A stretch of DNA of 64,000 nucleotides from Methanofervidicoccus abyssi. Its GTDB lineage: Archaea; AGJL01; Methanococci; Methanococcales; Methanococcaceae. The position numbers and the translations under genes are program-made. The DNA is taken from positions 62,001 through 126,000 of the forward strand of contig NZ_BFAX01000004.1 of the NCBI RefSeq assembly GCF_004310395.1, given 5' to 3'. Below, in pieces: positions 38,804 through 47,282 of this stretch (positions are counted from its first letter, which is position 1; every line of letters starts with the position of its first letter). The notes beneath the pieces are model-generated. The model searched no databases. It saw only the letters and a program-made list of their open reading frames with translations, and was not told the DNA's origin.

Positions 38804-39358
38804 TTCTTCTTCACCTCAGTGATCTCTTTCTCCCATGTATTCGTCTATTTTCTCCCTATAAAAGGATAACAAGTAGAAGGAGCACTATGGTGATCACTTA
38901 TCGTTATCTTCGCTATAATTTATTAAGTTTATTTTCCATCAAAAAATAATAAAAATCTTAATAATGAGAAAATAACCAATAAAGGGGACGTTTCTAAACA
39001 CTGAGATACAAAGGAGAAACTATACCATAGTTACCGGGGTATATAGTCTTTTATAGTCTTCGAAAATAGAGGTAGGATACATGATAGATAGAGGTTTTTA
39101 TTTTTAAAAGGTTCTTTTCCATTATCTTTTCTCTTATTATTAATTTTATAATAATTATTAAATTTTAAGATTTAATTTAATAAACTTTTTATACAATTTC
39201 CTAAAAATTTTTTAAATATTCCTTCTAGTACTTTGGAGGGATTGTCCATATCTCCTTTTTCTACAATATAGTCTATAAGCTCGTTCTTCTCGATTATGGT
39301 ATTTTTTCAAGTACCCAATATCATGCTCTTCCCTGAGGTATTCTTCTATAACATTTCA
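38804..39358. other. Gap sagB/hel308 with two coding-like relics
   Basis: 555 bases. On the minus strand just upstream of sagB, codons 38816-38884 read LLSFYREKIDEYMGERDH-stop without a start; a GTG with GTGATC upstream lies in a neighbouring frame (hydrophobic VLLLLVILL). Downstream of hel308 there is another relic (separate entry). The 12-mer TTTCTAAACACT occurs at 38991-39002 and recurs in two other gaps. Confidence 0.3.
39184..39358 (-). pseudogene. Frameshifted relic downstream of hel308
   Basis: Directly after the hel308 stop (TAG, TGA) the same frame stays open as VIEEYLREEHDIGYLKK and then, after a shift at a run of six A, continues in another frame as IIEKNELIDYIVEKGD and MDNPSKVLEGIFKKFLGN to a stop. 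The coding-like composition in both halves suggests a decayed small gene or 3' domain. No family recognised. Confidence 0.3.
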
Positions 39359-41605
39359 CTACTCAGTTATAACATCACTACTCATTAACTCTTGAAGTAT
39401 CTTCTTAGCAATTTTATCTCCAAGGATACTTCTAACCTTCTGATAGTTATCTACAATATCCTGGATATTTTTTATTCCTGCATTATACAACTTCCTAGCT
39501 CTTGTTCTTCCTATATGTTTTATTTTCAGTAGATCTATAAGTTCCTTACTTGCACCGTATTCTATTCTTATTTTCAACCCCTCTAAAGCCTGGGAAATAA
39601 CTCTATTTTTTATGTTTAAAATTTTATAGAGTTCACCTGTTGCATATACCAACCACTTTGCCTGTTCAACTTTGTATCTTAAAATTCCAGGTTCTATATT
39701 GTATTTTTCCAAGAGTTCATCTTCTGGTACTTCATTTATCCAGTCATAAAGAATCATTGCATTTTTAATGTATTTCAAACTCTCTATATCGTCTATATCT
39801 ATATCTCTTCTTACCGCCTCATAGAAGAAAAAATTTTCCTCACAACTTCTTATCCATGGTAAAGGCAACATCTCTGAGGTCTTTGAGATGAGATAGAGGA
39901 TATAAAAAGTGGAGTAATCAAGTAGATCCCAATTCCCTAAGTATCCTGTTTTCTCATTCATTCTCAACTTCTTATTTAACTTCTTTAACTCTCCTATTAT
40001 AACCTTTCCACTGAGAGGGTCTATATATAGTTCAGATATTCTCCTACCAAGTGGAGTTATCTTGTATTTCTCTTTATCTTTATCTCCTCTTATAGATATA
40101 CCATTTCCGTCCAAGGTTAACATCTTTACCCTATATCTCCCATCTCCATAATCTACCGATATAAATCTACTAAATTCTAAAAACCTTATAATTTCTTCAA
40201 TATCTTCTAAGATCTTTGAGATGTTTCCATACTGGTGAGCGTATAAGGTACTTCTTATAAAGTTCTCCAAACTTTCTCTGTCTTTCACATCTTCCAGAGC
40301 TATCAAACTAAGAATATGGGATCTCAGAATTCTAGGATAGGATAACTTCGAATAGATACTTTCTACCGGTCCAACAAGGTAATCTTTTACATCCTTCACA
40401 TTCATTCTCTCATTAACGTATATTATGCCTTCACCGTAGGGGTCTAAGTTCGGACGTCCAGCTCTTCCTATACATTGTAGTATCTCCATCTTTGGGATGG
40501 GAACCGTCTTCCCCTTCCAGTATCTCTTAAGATCCTTCACTATAGCTCTCCTACAGGGGACGTTAACTCCCATACTTAAGGTTGGAGTACAACAAATAAC
40601 CTTTATAATCCTTCTTCTGAAGGCACCTTCTACAATCCTCCTATGCTCGTATGTTAAACCTGCATGGTGAAATGCTACACCTCTCCCTACACACTCTGCA
40701 AGGGTCTTACAGATTTCCGTCGGTTTATCGAATATACTTAAAATCTCTTCCTTTATACGTTTAAGTTCCTTTAACTCCTCCCGAGATAGATACTTCTTTA
40801 GATCCAACTTTCTAGACTCATTAACAGCACTCTTCTTAGAATTGCAGAATATGAGGACAGAGCCTCCATCTAACACACAATCTACCACGAGGTTGAACAA
40901 CTCACTTCTTCTACTGTTGTTGTAGATCTTCAGTGGGTATTCCTCTACAACCTCTCCATCCTCTCCGATAAATAGGATCTTATCCTTATATCCTACACCT
41001 TTCTTCAACTTAACAGGTCTCCAATCATCTACAACTAACTCGGCCTCCAGCCACCTTGCTAACTCCTCTGGGTTCCCTATGGTGGCAGAGAGTCCAACTA
41101 TCTGGACGTTGTACTTACTCTTCAACTTAGTGATAAGTACCTCTAAGGTACCTCCTCTCTCTACATCCCCTATTAGATGGATCTCGTCAATAACTACAAC
41201 AGATACATCTTTTATCCACTTTACCTTATGCCTTATAAGAGAATCTAACTTCTCTGCAGTGGTAATTATTATGTTGTAACCCTCCAGGTTTTCCTCCTCG
41301 TCGTAATCCCCAATGGAAAGTGCCACCTTTATACCGTATTTTTCATATTTTTTCTTAAACTCCTCGTACTTCTCAGATGCCAATGCCTTCAAGGGGACTA
41401 TAAACAATCCTTTCTTATTTCTATCCTCTAAGATATGATTTAAAAGGGTTATCTCTCCTATTAGTGTTTTTCCACTGGCTGTAGGTATGGATATTAGAAA
41501 GTTTTTCTTTTTATCCAATAAGCCCTTCTCCAAAACCTTCTTCTGAGGAGGTCTAAGTTCTTTGATACCGTTCTCCTCGAGTATTTTTAATATCTTCTGT
41601 AGCAT
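39359..41605 (-). CDS. hel308: DNA helicase Hel308
   Basis: Superfamily 2, 3'-5' helicase acting on stalled replication forks. 748 residues. Walker A PTASGKT (41-47), DEIH box at residues 140-143, motif III GLSATIGNPEELA, motif VI QCIGRAGRPNLDPYGEG; then the winged helix, ratchet domain and C-terminal helix-hairpin-helix (LLKIKHIGRTRARKLYNAGI). AGGTAATATT before the ATG. Monocistronic. Confidence 0.93.
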   Translation of the reverse strand: MLQKILKILEENGIKELRPPQKKVLEKGLLDKKKNFLISIPTASGKTLIGEITLLNHILEDRNKKGLFIVPLKALASEKYEEFKKKYEKYGIKVALSIGDYDEEENLEGYNIIITTAEKLDSLIRHKVKWIKDVSVVVIDEIHLIGDVERGGTLEVLITKLKSKYNVQIVGLSATIGNPEELARWLEAELVVDDWRPVKLKKGVGYKDKILFIGEDGEVVEEYPLKIYNNSRRSELFNLVVDCVLDGGSVLIFCNSKKSAVNESRKLDLKKYLSREELKELKRIKEEILSIFDKPTEICKTLAECVGRGVAFHHAGLTYEHRRIVEGAFRRRIIKVICCTPTLSMGVNVPCRRAIVKDLKRYWKGKTVPIPKMEILQCIGRAGRPNLDPYGEGIIYVNERMNVKDVKDYLVGPVESIYSKLSYPRILRSHILSLIALEDVKDRESLENFIRSTLYAHQYGNISKILEDIEEIIRFLEFSRFISVDYGDGRYRVKMLTLDGNGISIRGDKDKEKYKITPLGRRISELYIDPLSGKVIIGELKKLNKKLRMNEKTGYLGNWDLLDYSTFYILYLISKTSEMLPLPWIRSCEENFFFYEAVRRDIDIDDIESLKYIKNAMILYDWINEVPEDELLEKYNIEPGILRYKVEQAKWLVYATGELYKILNIKNRVISQALEGLKIRIEYGASKELIDLLKIKHIGRTRARKLYNAGIKNIQDIVDNYQKVRSILGDKIAKKILQELMSSDVITE

Positions 41606-42211
41606 AATATTACCTATTTGGGATCAGTTATGTGAGAAATTTAACAACATCCTTACATTTTAGTAGTTATAGTCGTAATGATACTTCTGTGTGACATCTC
41701 AATGAGAATTACTTGGTGTTCAGAGAAAATATCTTGTTTTCATTGGAATTTTTATTTTATTATTTTTGATGATTATTCTTTTATATGATTATTTTTTACA
41801 ATTACTACTTTGATGATAACCTAGGTTTATATCTTCATTCTATCAATCCTGATAAAATAATAGATAAAATTATTATAATTTTCCCATCAAAAATCCCGAT
41901 AAAAATAGATAATCATCATAAAGATAAAATAAGGAAAATAACAAAAAATAGAAGTTTCCAGATAGTTTAATTATTAATAAGGAGAATTAAAATCCCTTAT
42001 CATAAATTCAAGGTAATTATTAATCATTAACTTGAATCGCCGTTAATCTATATTAATTGTAGTGTGCTCTATCTTAATCTATCGTAACACATCACTTAGT
42101 CTATATACAAATATACCAACATTCTCTTTTAATTATTTCTTTTTATACCTATCAAATATATCTTTTTGATACCACAACTAACTAAATAACAAGAATAATA
42201 CTGGGGATCCC
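41606..42211. other. Gene-free divergent gap hel308/trm1
   Basis: 606 bases. Holds a 32-base near-palindrome (42006-42037, arms ATTCAAG / CTTGAAT, inner TTAAT/ATTAA) and a copy of the AT-rich dispersed motif (41792-41819). An ATG frame at 41785-41970 is low complexity and rejected. Confidence 0.45.
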
Positions 42212-43339
42212 ATGGAAGAGACAGTAGTGGAAGGACATGTAAAGATAAAAGTTCCGAGGGATAGGAGTATATCAAAAAAGGATAAAGTATTTTACAATCC
42301 AAGGATGGAGGTCTGCAGGGATATTTCTGTAGCAGTAGTACAGAGTTTTTTGAATAACTACAGGAGAGAGAAGTTCTTAGTATGTGATCCCTTAGGAGGT
42401 AGTGGAGTTAGAGGGATAAGATACGCCAAGGAGTTAATAAATCCTTCTGGTACTGTGGAGGTAGTTATCAACGATATCAATCCTTTCGCAGTTGAATTAA
42501 CTCGAGAAAATGTAAAGATAAATAATTTAGAAAATATAAAGATATTTAACAAAGATGCTAATATTCTCCTTTCAGAGCACTTTAGGACATTTAACTTGAT
42601 AGATTTAGATCCCTTTGGCTCACCAAATCCATATCTAGACAGTGCTATACGCAGTTGTGTTACAAAAGATGGTATAATCGCTATGACTGCCACAGATACT
42701 GCAGTCCTATACGGATCCTACAGAAAGGCATGTATTAGAAACTACGATGCTATCCCATTAACTGGAGATAAAGAGCTGGCAGTTAGGTTATTAATAGGGT
42801 ATGTAATTAGAGTGGCAGGTAAGTACGATATAGCTCTTAAACCTATCTTCTCCCATTTTACAGATCACTATATAAGGACTTTCTTAATTACAGAGAGAGG
42901 AGCTAAGAGGGCAGATGAAGCTATGGAGAAGTTAGGATATATCAAAATAGAGAATGGAGAAAAGATTATCAGGAGTAGGGAGGAAGGTTATGAGAAGGGT
43001 TTTGGAGGGTTGTTTTACTTGGGGGAGATAAACAACATAGATACTGTAGAAGGGGCATTGAAGATTGCTCAGGAGAGGGGATATACTGAGAAGAGTGTAA
43101 AGATCTTCAGGGAAATATATAGGGAGTGTATGGTAGGTAATGTAATAGGTTGTTACAATCTTCACAGGATATGTAGTGTTATAAAAGAACATGTACCACC
43201 TGTTAAGGAGTTGATAGAGATGTTGAAGGAAAGGGGCTTTAAGGCTTCAAGAACCCACTATGATCCAAATGGCATTAAAACGGATGGAAAGATCACAGAT
43301 GTAATTGAGTGTATTCGGGAGTACAACAGGAAAAGATAA
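42212..43339 (+). CDS. trm1: tRNA (guanine26-N2)-dimethyltransferase
   Basis: SAM-dependent enzyme forming N2,N2-dimethylguanosine at position 26 of tRNA. 375 residues. SAM-binding domain with DPLGGSGVRGIRYA and catalytic DLDPFGSPNPYLD; TATDTAVLYG; C-terminal domain with KASRTHYDPNGIKTD. GGGGATCCC before the ATG. Single gene. Confidence 0.94.
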   Translation: MEETVVEGHVKIKVPRDRSISKKDKVFYNPRMEVCRDISVAVVQSFLNNYRREKFLVCDPLGGSGVRGIRYAKELINPSGTVEVVINDINPFAVELTRENVKINNLENIKIFNKDANILLSEHFRTFNLIDLDPFGSPNPYLDSAIRSCVTKDGIIAMTATDTAVLYGSYRKACIRNYDAIPLTGDKELAVRLLIGYVIRVAGKYDIALKPIFSHFTDHYIRTFLITERGAKRADEAMEKLGYIKIENGEKIIRSREEGYEKGFGGLFYLGEINNIDTVEGALKIAQERGYTEKSVKIFREIYRECMVGNVIGCYNLHRICSVIKEHVPPVKELIEMLKERGFKASRTHYDPNGIKTDGKITDVIECIREYNRKR

Positions 43340-43482
43340 AGTAAAGAATTATGGTATAAAAATAGTGTGTTCCTTTAGATTGATATACAATACTCATTAA
43401 TGATACCCATAAATTCGTTTAGAGTGGTTTTGAAGATTTATCTATTTTTATATCAGGATTTTTTAATGGGAACGAGGTAACG

Positions 43483-44364
43483 ATGACTATGAACATTAAA
43501 ATAGTACCTATAAAGACTAGATATCTCAAAAGGGGGGAGGACTACCTGGAAGTAATTATCACGGCTCTAAAGAGAGAGATTAAAAATGGTTTAAAATTGG
43601 AAGATGGAGATTTTGTTGTGATCAGTGAGAAATTTGTTGCTATAGGAGAAGATAATCTAATAGACGAAAGGAATGTAAAAGTAGGGATTTTAGCTTACCT
43701 CTGTTATCTCTGGTCTAAGTATATATGGGGATATATACTAGGCCCCCTCTTAAAAACGAGGCCAGATAGAATAAAGAATCTCAGGAAAATGCCCAGGGAG
43801 GAGACATTAAAACATAAACAGGTTGTTATAGACAATGTAGGGCTTATATATGCTTTGAAACCTGCCTCAGAAGGGGGTGTGGACCTAACCAACGTACCTG
43901 GTACCTATGCTACCTTACTTCCAAAGGATCCAGAGAGATCGGCGGAGAGAATATACTCAGTTATAAAGAAGGAGTTGAATGTAGATGTTATAGTTATGAT
44001 AGTAGATACCGACGCCACCTACAGGTTTTTTAGATGGTATATAACTGCCCTACCTTGTGCTATAAATGGAATAGTTTCTGGAATAGGGGTTTTAGGTTAT
44101 ATTTTAGGTAAGTTGGCAGGTGTATTGAAGATTGGCGGATTATGTGGAGCTACGCCCCTTGCCATAACTGGAAATGAAATATATAAAAAATACTCCTTAG
44201 AAGAGATACTCCACATTGCAGATGTTGCAGATAGATGCCGATCAGATCCTACAAAGTCTATACATCAGTACATGGAGAGATACAATACCTTTGAGATCAG
44301 TGAGGAGATATTAGAGAAGATAGAACATACTCCCATAGTCGTAGTTAAGGGCTGGAAAAATTGA
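43483..44364 (+). CDS. CofE-like protein (F420-0:gamma-glutamyl ligase family paralogue)
   Basis: 293 residues. Distant match to CofE: VVISEKFVAIGE, GGVDLTNVPG (CofE GxDxSNV), LLPKDPERSAERI and a closing PIVVVKGW, but the CofE DSxGRPWR region is replaced by DTDATYRFFRWYITALPCAI and hydrophobic stretches occur at about 67-85 and 190-220. GAGGTAACG before ATG 43483. Probably not the F420 glutamate ligase itself; substrate unknown. The 16-mer TTTAATGGGAACGAGG overlaps its Shine-Dalgarno. Confidence 0.65.
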   Translation: MTMNIKIVPIKTRYLKRGEDYLEVIITALKREIKNGLKLEDGDFVVISEKFVAIGEDNLIDERNVKVGILAYLCYLWSKYIWGYILGPLLKTRPDRIKNLRKMPREETLKHKQVVIDNVGLIYALKPASEGGVDLTNVPGTYATLLPKDPERSAERIYSVIKKELNVDVIVMIVDTDATYRFFRWYITALPCAINGIVSGIGVLGYILGKLAGVLKIGGLCGATPLAITGNEIYKKYSLEEILHIADVADRCRSDPTKSIHQYMERYNTFEISEEILEKIEHTPIVVVKGWKN

Positions 44365-44757
44365 TAAGTTTCTGGGTTTTCTGAGTGTTTGGAATAAGAG
44401 AGTGGAACTCTTAGAACTTTCTATAACTTATCGGAAATCTTGAATAAAGTAGATAAAGGCAAGATTTTTGTTAATGCTTCTTCTATTGTTGCATATTTAA
44501 TGTTATTATTTTTTAAACTATCACTTTAATGAAATTAGGATTATTTATAGAAATCATATATTCTCCAAGTGCTAAGAAGTACTCCAACGAAGTTATCTCT
44601 TTTTTAAATTTTAAATAATAATTATTGTTTTTATGAAGATTTTAAATACGAACTAAAGATAAGTGGGTCTTTTTAATAAATTTCTATTGTTAAACATCTA
44701 AAAAAAGAAATAAAAAAATAATAACTATATGCTTAATATTGTTTAAAGACTTCATAT
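44365..44757. other. Gene-free convergent gap with a 29-codon ORF
   Basis: 393 bases. A hairpin (TAAGAG, 7 bases, CTCTTA; 44395-44413) follows the CofE-like gene. ATG 44529 opens 29 codons to 44618 (MKLGLFIEIIYSPSAKKYS...), starting inside a dispersed AT-rich motif and lacking a Shine-Dalgarno; it may be a relic. Confidence 0.35.
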
Positions 44758-45060
44758 TTATCTGCCAACATTTTTTCTTCTTTTCTCAAATTCTTCAAGT
44801 AATTCCTCATACTCCACTCCAGAGTATGCCAACAGTACAAAAAGATGATAGATTAGATCTGCACACTCGTGTATAATATCTCTCTTTATACCGTCCTTCG
44901 CTGCCAGTATAGCCTCTGTAGCCTCCTCTCCTATCTTTTCGCATATCTTATTGATAGCTCTCTTACTATCATCGGTAGTTAAGTAAGTAGTATATGAACC
45001 CTCAGGTTTATTTTTTATCCTGTCTTTTATTATCTCAAATACCTCCTTAAGTACATCCAT
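44758..45060 (-). CDS. hisE: Phosphoribosyl-ATP pyrophosphatase
   Basis: Hydrolyses phosphoribosyl-ATP in histidine synthesis. 100 residues, all-alpha MazG-like fold: [35 protein letters not shown] with metal-binding Glu residues, [15 protein letters not shown]. Stand-alone, not fused to HisI. Last gene of the minus-strand galU-hypothetical-ribH-hisE group; 21 bases after ribH. Confidence 0.94.
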   Translation of the reverse strand: MDVLKEVFEIIKDRIKNKPEGSYTTYLTTDDSKRAINKICEKIGEEATEAILAAKDGIKRDIIHECADLIYHLFVLLAYSGVEYEELLEEFEKRRKNVGR

Positions 45061-45081
45061 AGTATCCCATAAAAAATGTTA

Positions 45082-45507
45082 TTAACTCCTCTCCAACTCT
45101 CTTAATCTCTTTACCATCTTTACAGCAGACTCTACAGCCCTTTTACCATACTCTACCCTTTCCTCAGCTTGTAATCTCGTCATCCCAGGTCCTGAGACAC
45201 CCAAAGTTACAGGTTTATTGTACTCCAAGGATAAATCTGCCATCTTCCTTGCAGCGTTGTGTAGTACTATTTCGTCATGTTCAGTCTCTCCCTCTATTAC
45301 ACAACCTATAGTTACTACAGCATCTACGTCCTCCTTCTCCAGCAACCTCTTTACTGCCAGAGGCATGTCAAAAGTTCCTGGTACTACAATCTTATGGGTG
45401 ATTTCGGCTCCCAAAAATTCTGCATGTTCTTCTGCCAACTTCTCCATCATGTAAGTTATCTCCCTGTTAAATTCTGCTACTACAAATCCTAACCTCACCT
45501 TATCCAT
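45082..45507 (-). CDS. ribH: 6,7-dimethyl-8-ribityllumazine synthase
   Basis: Penultimate step of riboflavin synthesis. 141 residues. [13 protein letters not shown] near the start, [31 protein letters not shown] with the catalytic His, [25 protein letters not shown] before the ATG. Sits 15 bases downstream of the small unknown gene. Confidence 0.95.
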   Translation of the reverse strand: MDKVRLGFVVAEFNREITYMMEKLAEEHAEFLGAEITHKIVVPGTFDMPLAVKRLLEKEDVDAVVTIGCVIEGETEHDEIVLHNAARKMADLSLEYNKPVTLGVSGPGMTRLQAEERVEYGKRAVESAVKMVKRLRELERS

Positions 45508-45522
45508 ATTTTCACCTGATCT

Positions 45523-45807
45523 TTATTTCAGATTACTTATTTCCATATCTATCATACGATCCCATCTTTTTTCATATTCATCCATAAATATTAAGGTTTT
45601 CTCAACCTCTATTGCACATATGTTGTCAAAGTTAATTATTGCAAATTTCTTTTCATTTTCATTGAATATTATCATTCCATGACCTTTACCAGTTTCCAAA
45701 TATTTTAAATACTTATCTTTGAGTTTTACTACAGCATCAAAATCGAATTCCCCTTCCAATACACTCCCAGGAAAGTAGATTTTTATCTTTAATACTGGCC
45801 TCTTCAT
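45523..45807 (-). CDS. Hypothetical protein coupled to galU
   Basis: 94 residues, no family recognised. Mixed alpha/beta look, with an amphipathic start (VLKIKIYFPGSVLEGEFDFD), a central GKGHGMIIFNENEKKFAIINF and an acidic/basic helical end (MDEYEKRWDRMIDMEIS). Its ATGA overlaps the galU stop and its Shine-Dalgarno (GGAGAGGG) lies inside galU, so translation is coupled; a functional link with galU is only inference. Confidence 0.7.
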   Translation of the reverse strand: MKRPVLKIKIYFPGSVLEGEFDFDAVVKLKDKYLKYLETGKGHGMIIFNENEKKFAIINFDNICAIEVEKTLIFMDEYEKRWDRMIDMEISNLK

Positions 45808-46667
45808 TGTTTTCCCTCTCCTCCTATCAACTCTTTTAAATATTCTTTAAATCCAGTCATCTTTTTTAAGGCAATTTCAACATTTGCTTTTAACCATCCT
45901 TCCAGATCTCCTATATCGTACCTTCTACAGTTTATCTCTACACCTACTATTTTTTCCTCCTCTAAAAGGGTTCTCATGGCATCAGTTAACTGTATCTCTC
46001 CCCCTTTTCCAGGTTTTGTGTTTTCTAAATGTTCAAATATTTTTGGAGATAGGAGATATCCTCCTGTAATTATGAGGTTAGATGGAGCCTCTTCCACAGA
46101 AGGTTTTTCTACTAAATCCTCTATCTCGAAGATACCATTTTCAACTTCTCTCCCAGATATCACTCCGTACTTATATACCATATCCCTAGGCACTCTTTCC
46201 AAGGTTATAACTGAACAATGGTATGTATTGTAAACTTCTAACATCTTTTTTACCACGTTTTCAGTATATATGGTATCTCCCACCATAGTTATAAAATACT
46301 CATCTCCTACAAATTCTTTTCCACAGTATACAGCATCTCCCAATCCTTTAGGTTCTCTCTGTCTCGTATAGAAGATTTTTGCAATCCTGTCGATCCTAGT
46401 GATCTCTTCAAGTAAGTGATACTTTCCACTCTCCTTTAACTTACATTCCAACTCAAAATTTCTGTCAAAGTGGTTTTCTATGGCACTTTTTCCCTTACCT
46501 GTAACTATCAGTATATTGGTTATATCTGCATCTGCTAGATCTTCAATTACGTACTGTATTATTGGTTTTCCAACTACACATAGCATCTCTTTTGGCTGGG
46601 CTTTAGTCATTGGAAGTAGCCTTGTACCAAATCCTGCTGCAGGCACTATCCCTTTTTTTATTTTCAT
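45804..46667 (-). CDS. galU: UTP-glucose-1-phosphate uridylyltransferase
   Basis: Makes UDP-glucose from UTP and glucose-1-phosphate for surface glycans or N-glycosylation. 287 residues. Nucleotidyltransferase motif VPAAGFGTRLLPMTKAQPKEM, GLGDAVYCGKEFVGDE, and TGGYLLSPKIFEHL, PGKGGEIQLTDAMR. AAAGGTGAG before the ATG. First gene of the galU-hypothetical-ribH-hisE group; its TATA box lies at the edge of a tandem duplication upstream. Confidence 0.93.
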   Translation of the reverse strand: MKIKKGIVPAAGFGTRLLPMTKAQPKEMLCVVGKPIIQYVIEDLADADITNILIVTGKGKSAIENHFDRNFELECKLKESGKYHLLEEITRIDRIAKIFYTRQREPKGLGDAVYCGKEFVGDEYFITMVGDTIYTENVVKKMLEVYNTYHCSVITLERVPRDMVYKYGVISGREVENGIFEIEDLVEKPSVEEAPSNLIITGGYLLSPKIFEHLENTKPGKGGEIQLTDAMRTLLEEEKIVGVEINCRRYDIGDLEGWLKANVEIALKKMTGFKEYLKELIGGEGKQ

Positions 46668-46712
46668 CTACTCACCTTTAAAGTAGAGTAAATGTTTATT
46701 ATACAAACTTAT

Positions 46713-46727
46713 CTTATATATATTTTA
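46713..46727 (-). promoter_or_regulatory. galU TATA box (proximal copy)
   Basis: Minus-strand AAAATATATATAAG about 50-60 bases before the galU ATG; predicted start near 46693, leaving a leader of about 25 bases. An identical box lies at 46899-46913 in the second repeat unit. Confidence 0.5.
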
Positions 46728-46817
46728 ATATTTTTTAATACTACTAAAAAAATTAACTATGTCCTATTATTCCATTTAAGATGAAAACTAATAAAGTAAA
46801 CTATTAATTAATTATTA

Positions 46818-46856
46818 TTAACAACCATACATCTCCTTCTTACAGCTCTTGTTCAT
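46818..46856 (-). CDS. Duplicated 12-codon mini-ORF upstream of galU
   Basis: Minus-strand ATG at 46856 opens MNKSCKKEMYGC then stop, preceded by AAAGGAG at 4-5 bases spacing. The distal TATA copy (46899-46913) is placed to start a transcript about 24 bases upstream of it. An identical copy is at 47004-47042. It may be a leader peptide, or a chance ORF; length too short to judge by coding statistics. Confidence 0.25.
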   Translation of the reverse strand: MNKSCKKEMYGC

Positions 46857-47117
46857 TTTTCTCCTTTACTGAAACCAATATCAATAAAACAAACTTATCT
46901 TATATATATTTTAATATTTTTTAATACTACTAAAAAAATTAACTATGTCCTATTATTCCATTTAAGATGAAAACTAATAAAGTAAACTATTAATTAATTA
47001 TTATTAACAACCATACATCTCCTTCTTACAGCTCTTGTTCATTTTTCTCCTTTACTGAAACCAATATCAATAAAATTATATCTTTTTTCTTGCAACTGGC
47101 TTTTATTTCTATATTTT

Positions 47118-47130
47118 CATTGTAACAATG
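47118..47130. promoter_or_regulatory. Inverted repeat, candidate operator
   Basis: CATTGT-A-ACAATG, a perfect 6-bp inverted repeat with one central base, 153 bases before the chemoreceptor start. Looks like a dimeric regulator site; no regulator assigned. Confidence 0.3.
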
Positions 47131-47163
47131 AGATAAAATCTAATAATCCAAAAATCTTAACAT

Positions 47164-47187
47164 AGATATATACACAGATATATACAC
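47164..47187 (+). repeat. Tandem 12-bp repeat before chemoreceptor gene
   Basis: Two adjacent copies of AGATATATACAC. Each contains a TATA-like core, so this could be the chemoreceptor promoter with a doubled element. Confidence 0.45.
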
Positions 47188-47282
47188 AAAAATTTCATAA
47201 ATTTAGATACTAAAGATTTTATTTAAAATTAGACGAAATATTCCCTAATAGATATACATTACATTGTTTTTGAGGTGAAACT

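Larger units (their letters stand above)
46703..47075. repeat. Perfect 186-bp tandem duplication
   Basis: Bases 46703-46888 are repeated without any mismatch at 46889-47074 (one further base also matches). Each unit contains, read on the minus strand, a Shine-Dalgarno plus a 12-codon mini-ORF and then a TATA box. The total identity means a very recent duplication, or an assembly artefact. It lies in the divergent galU/chemoreceptor gap. Confidence 0.95.
46668..47282. other. Divergent gap galU/chemoreceptor
   Basis: 615 bases, filled mostly by the 186-bp tandem duplication. Right of it are a 13-base inverted repeat CATTGTAACAATG (47118-47130) and two tandem copies of AGATATATACAC (47164-47187), within about 165 bases of the chemoreceptor start and therefore candidate control sites. 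Confidence 0.6.

Noticed and set aside
41785-41970. 61-codon ATG ORF on the plus strand
   Set aside because: Almost only Ile, Lys, Asn, Asp and Tyr from AT-rich DNA, no Shine-Dalgarno, and it overlaps repeat-like sequence.
46703-47075. CRISPR-like repeat
   Set aside because: Only two directly abutting long copies with no spacers.
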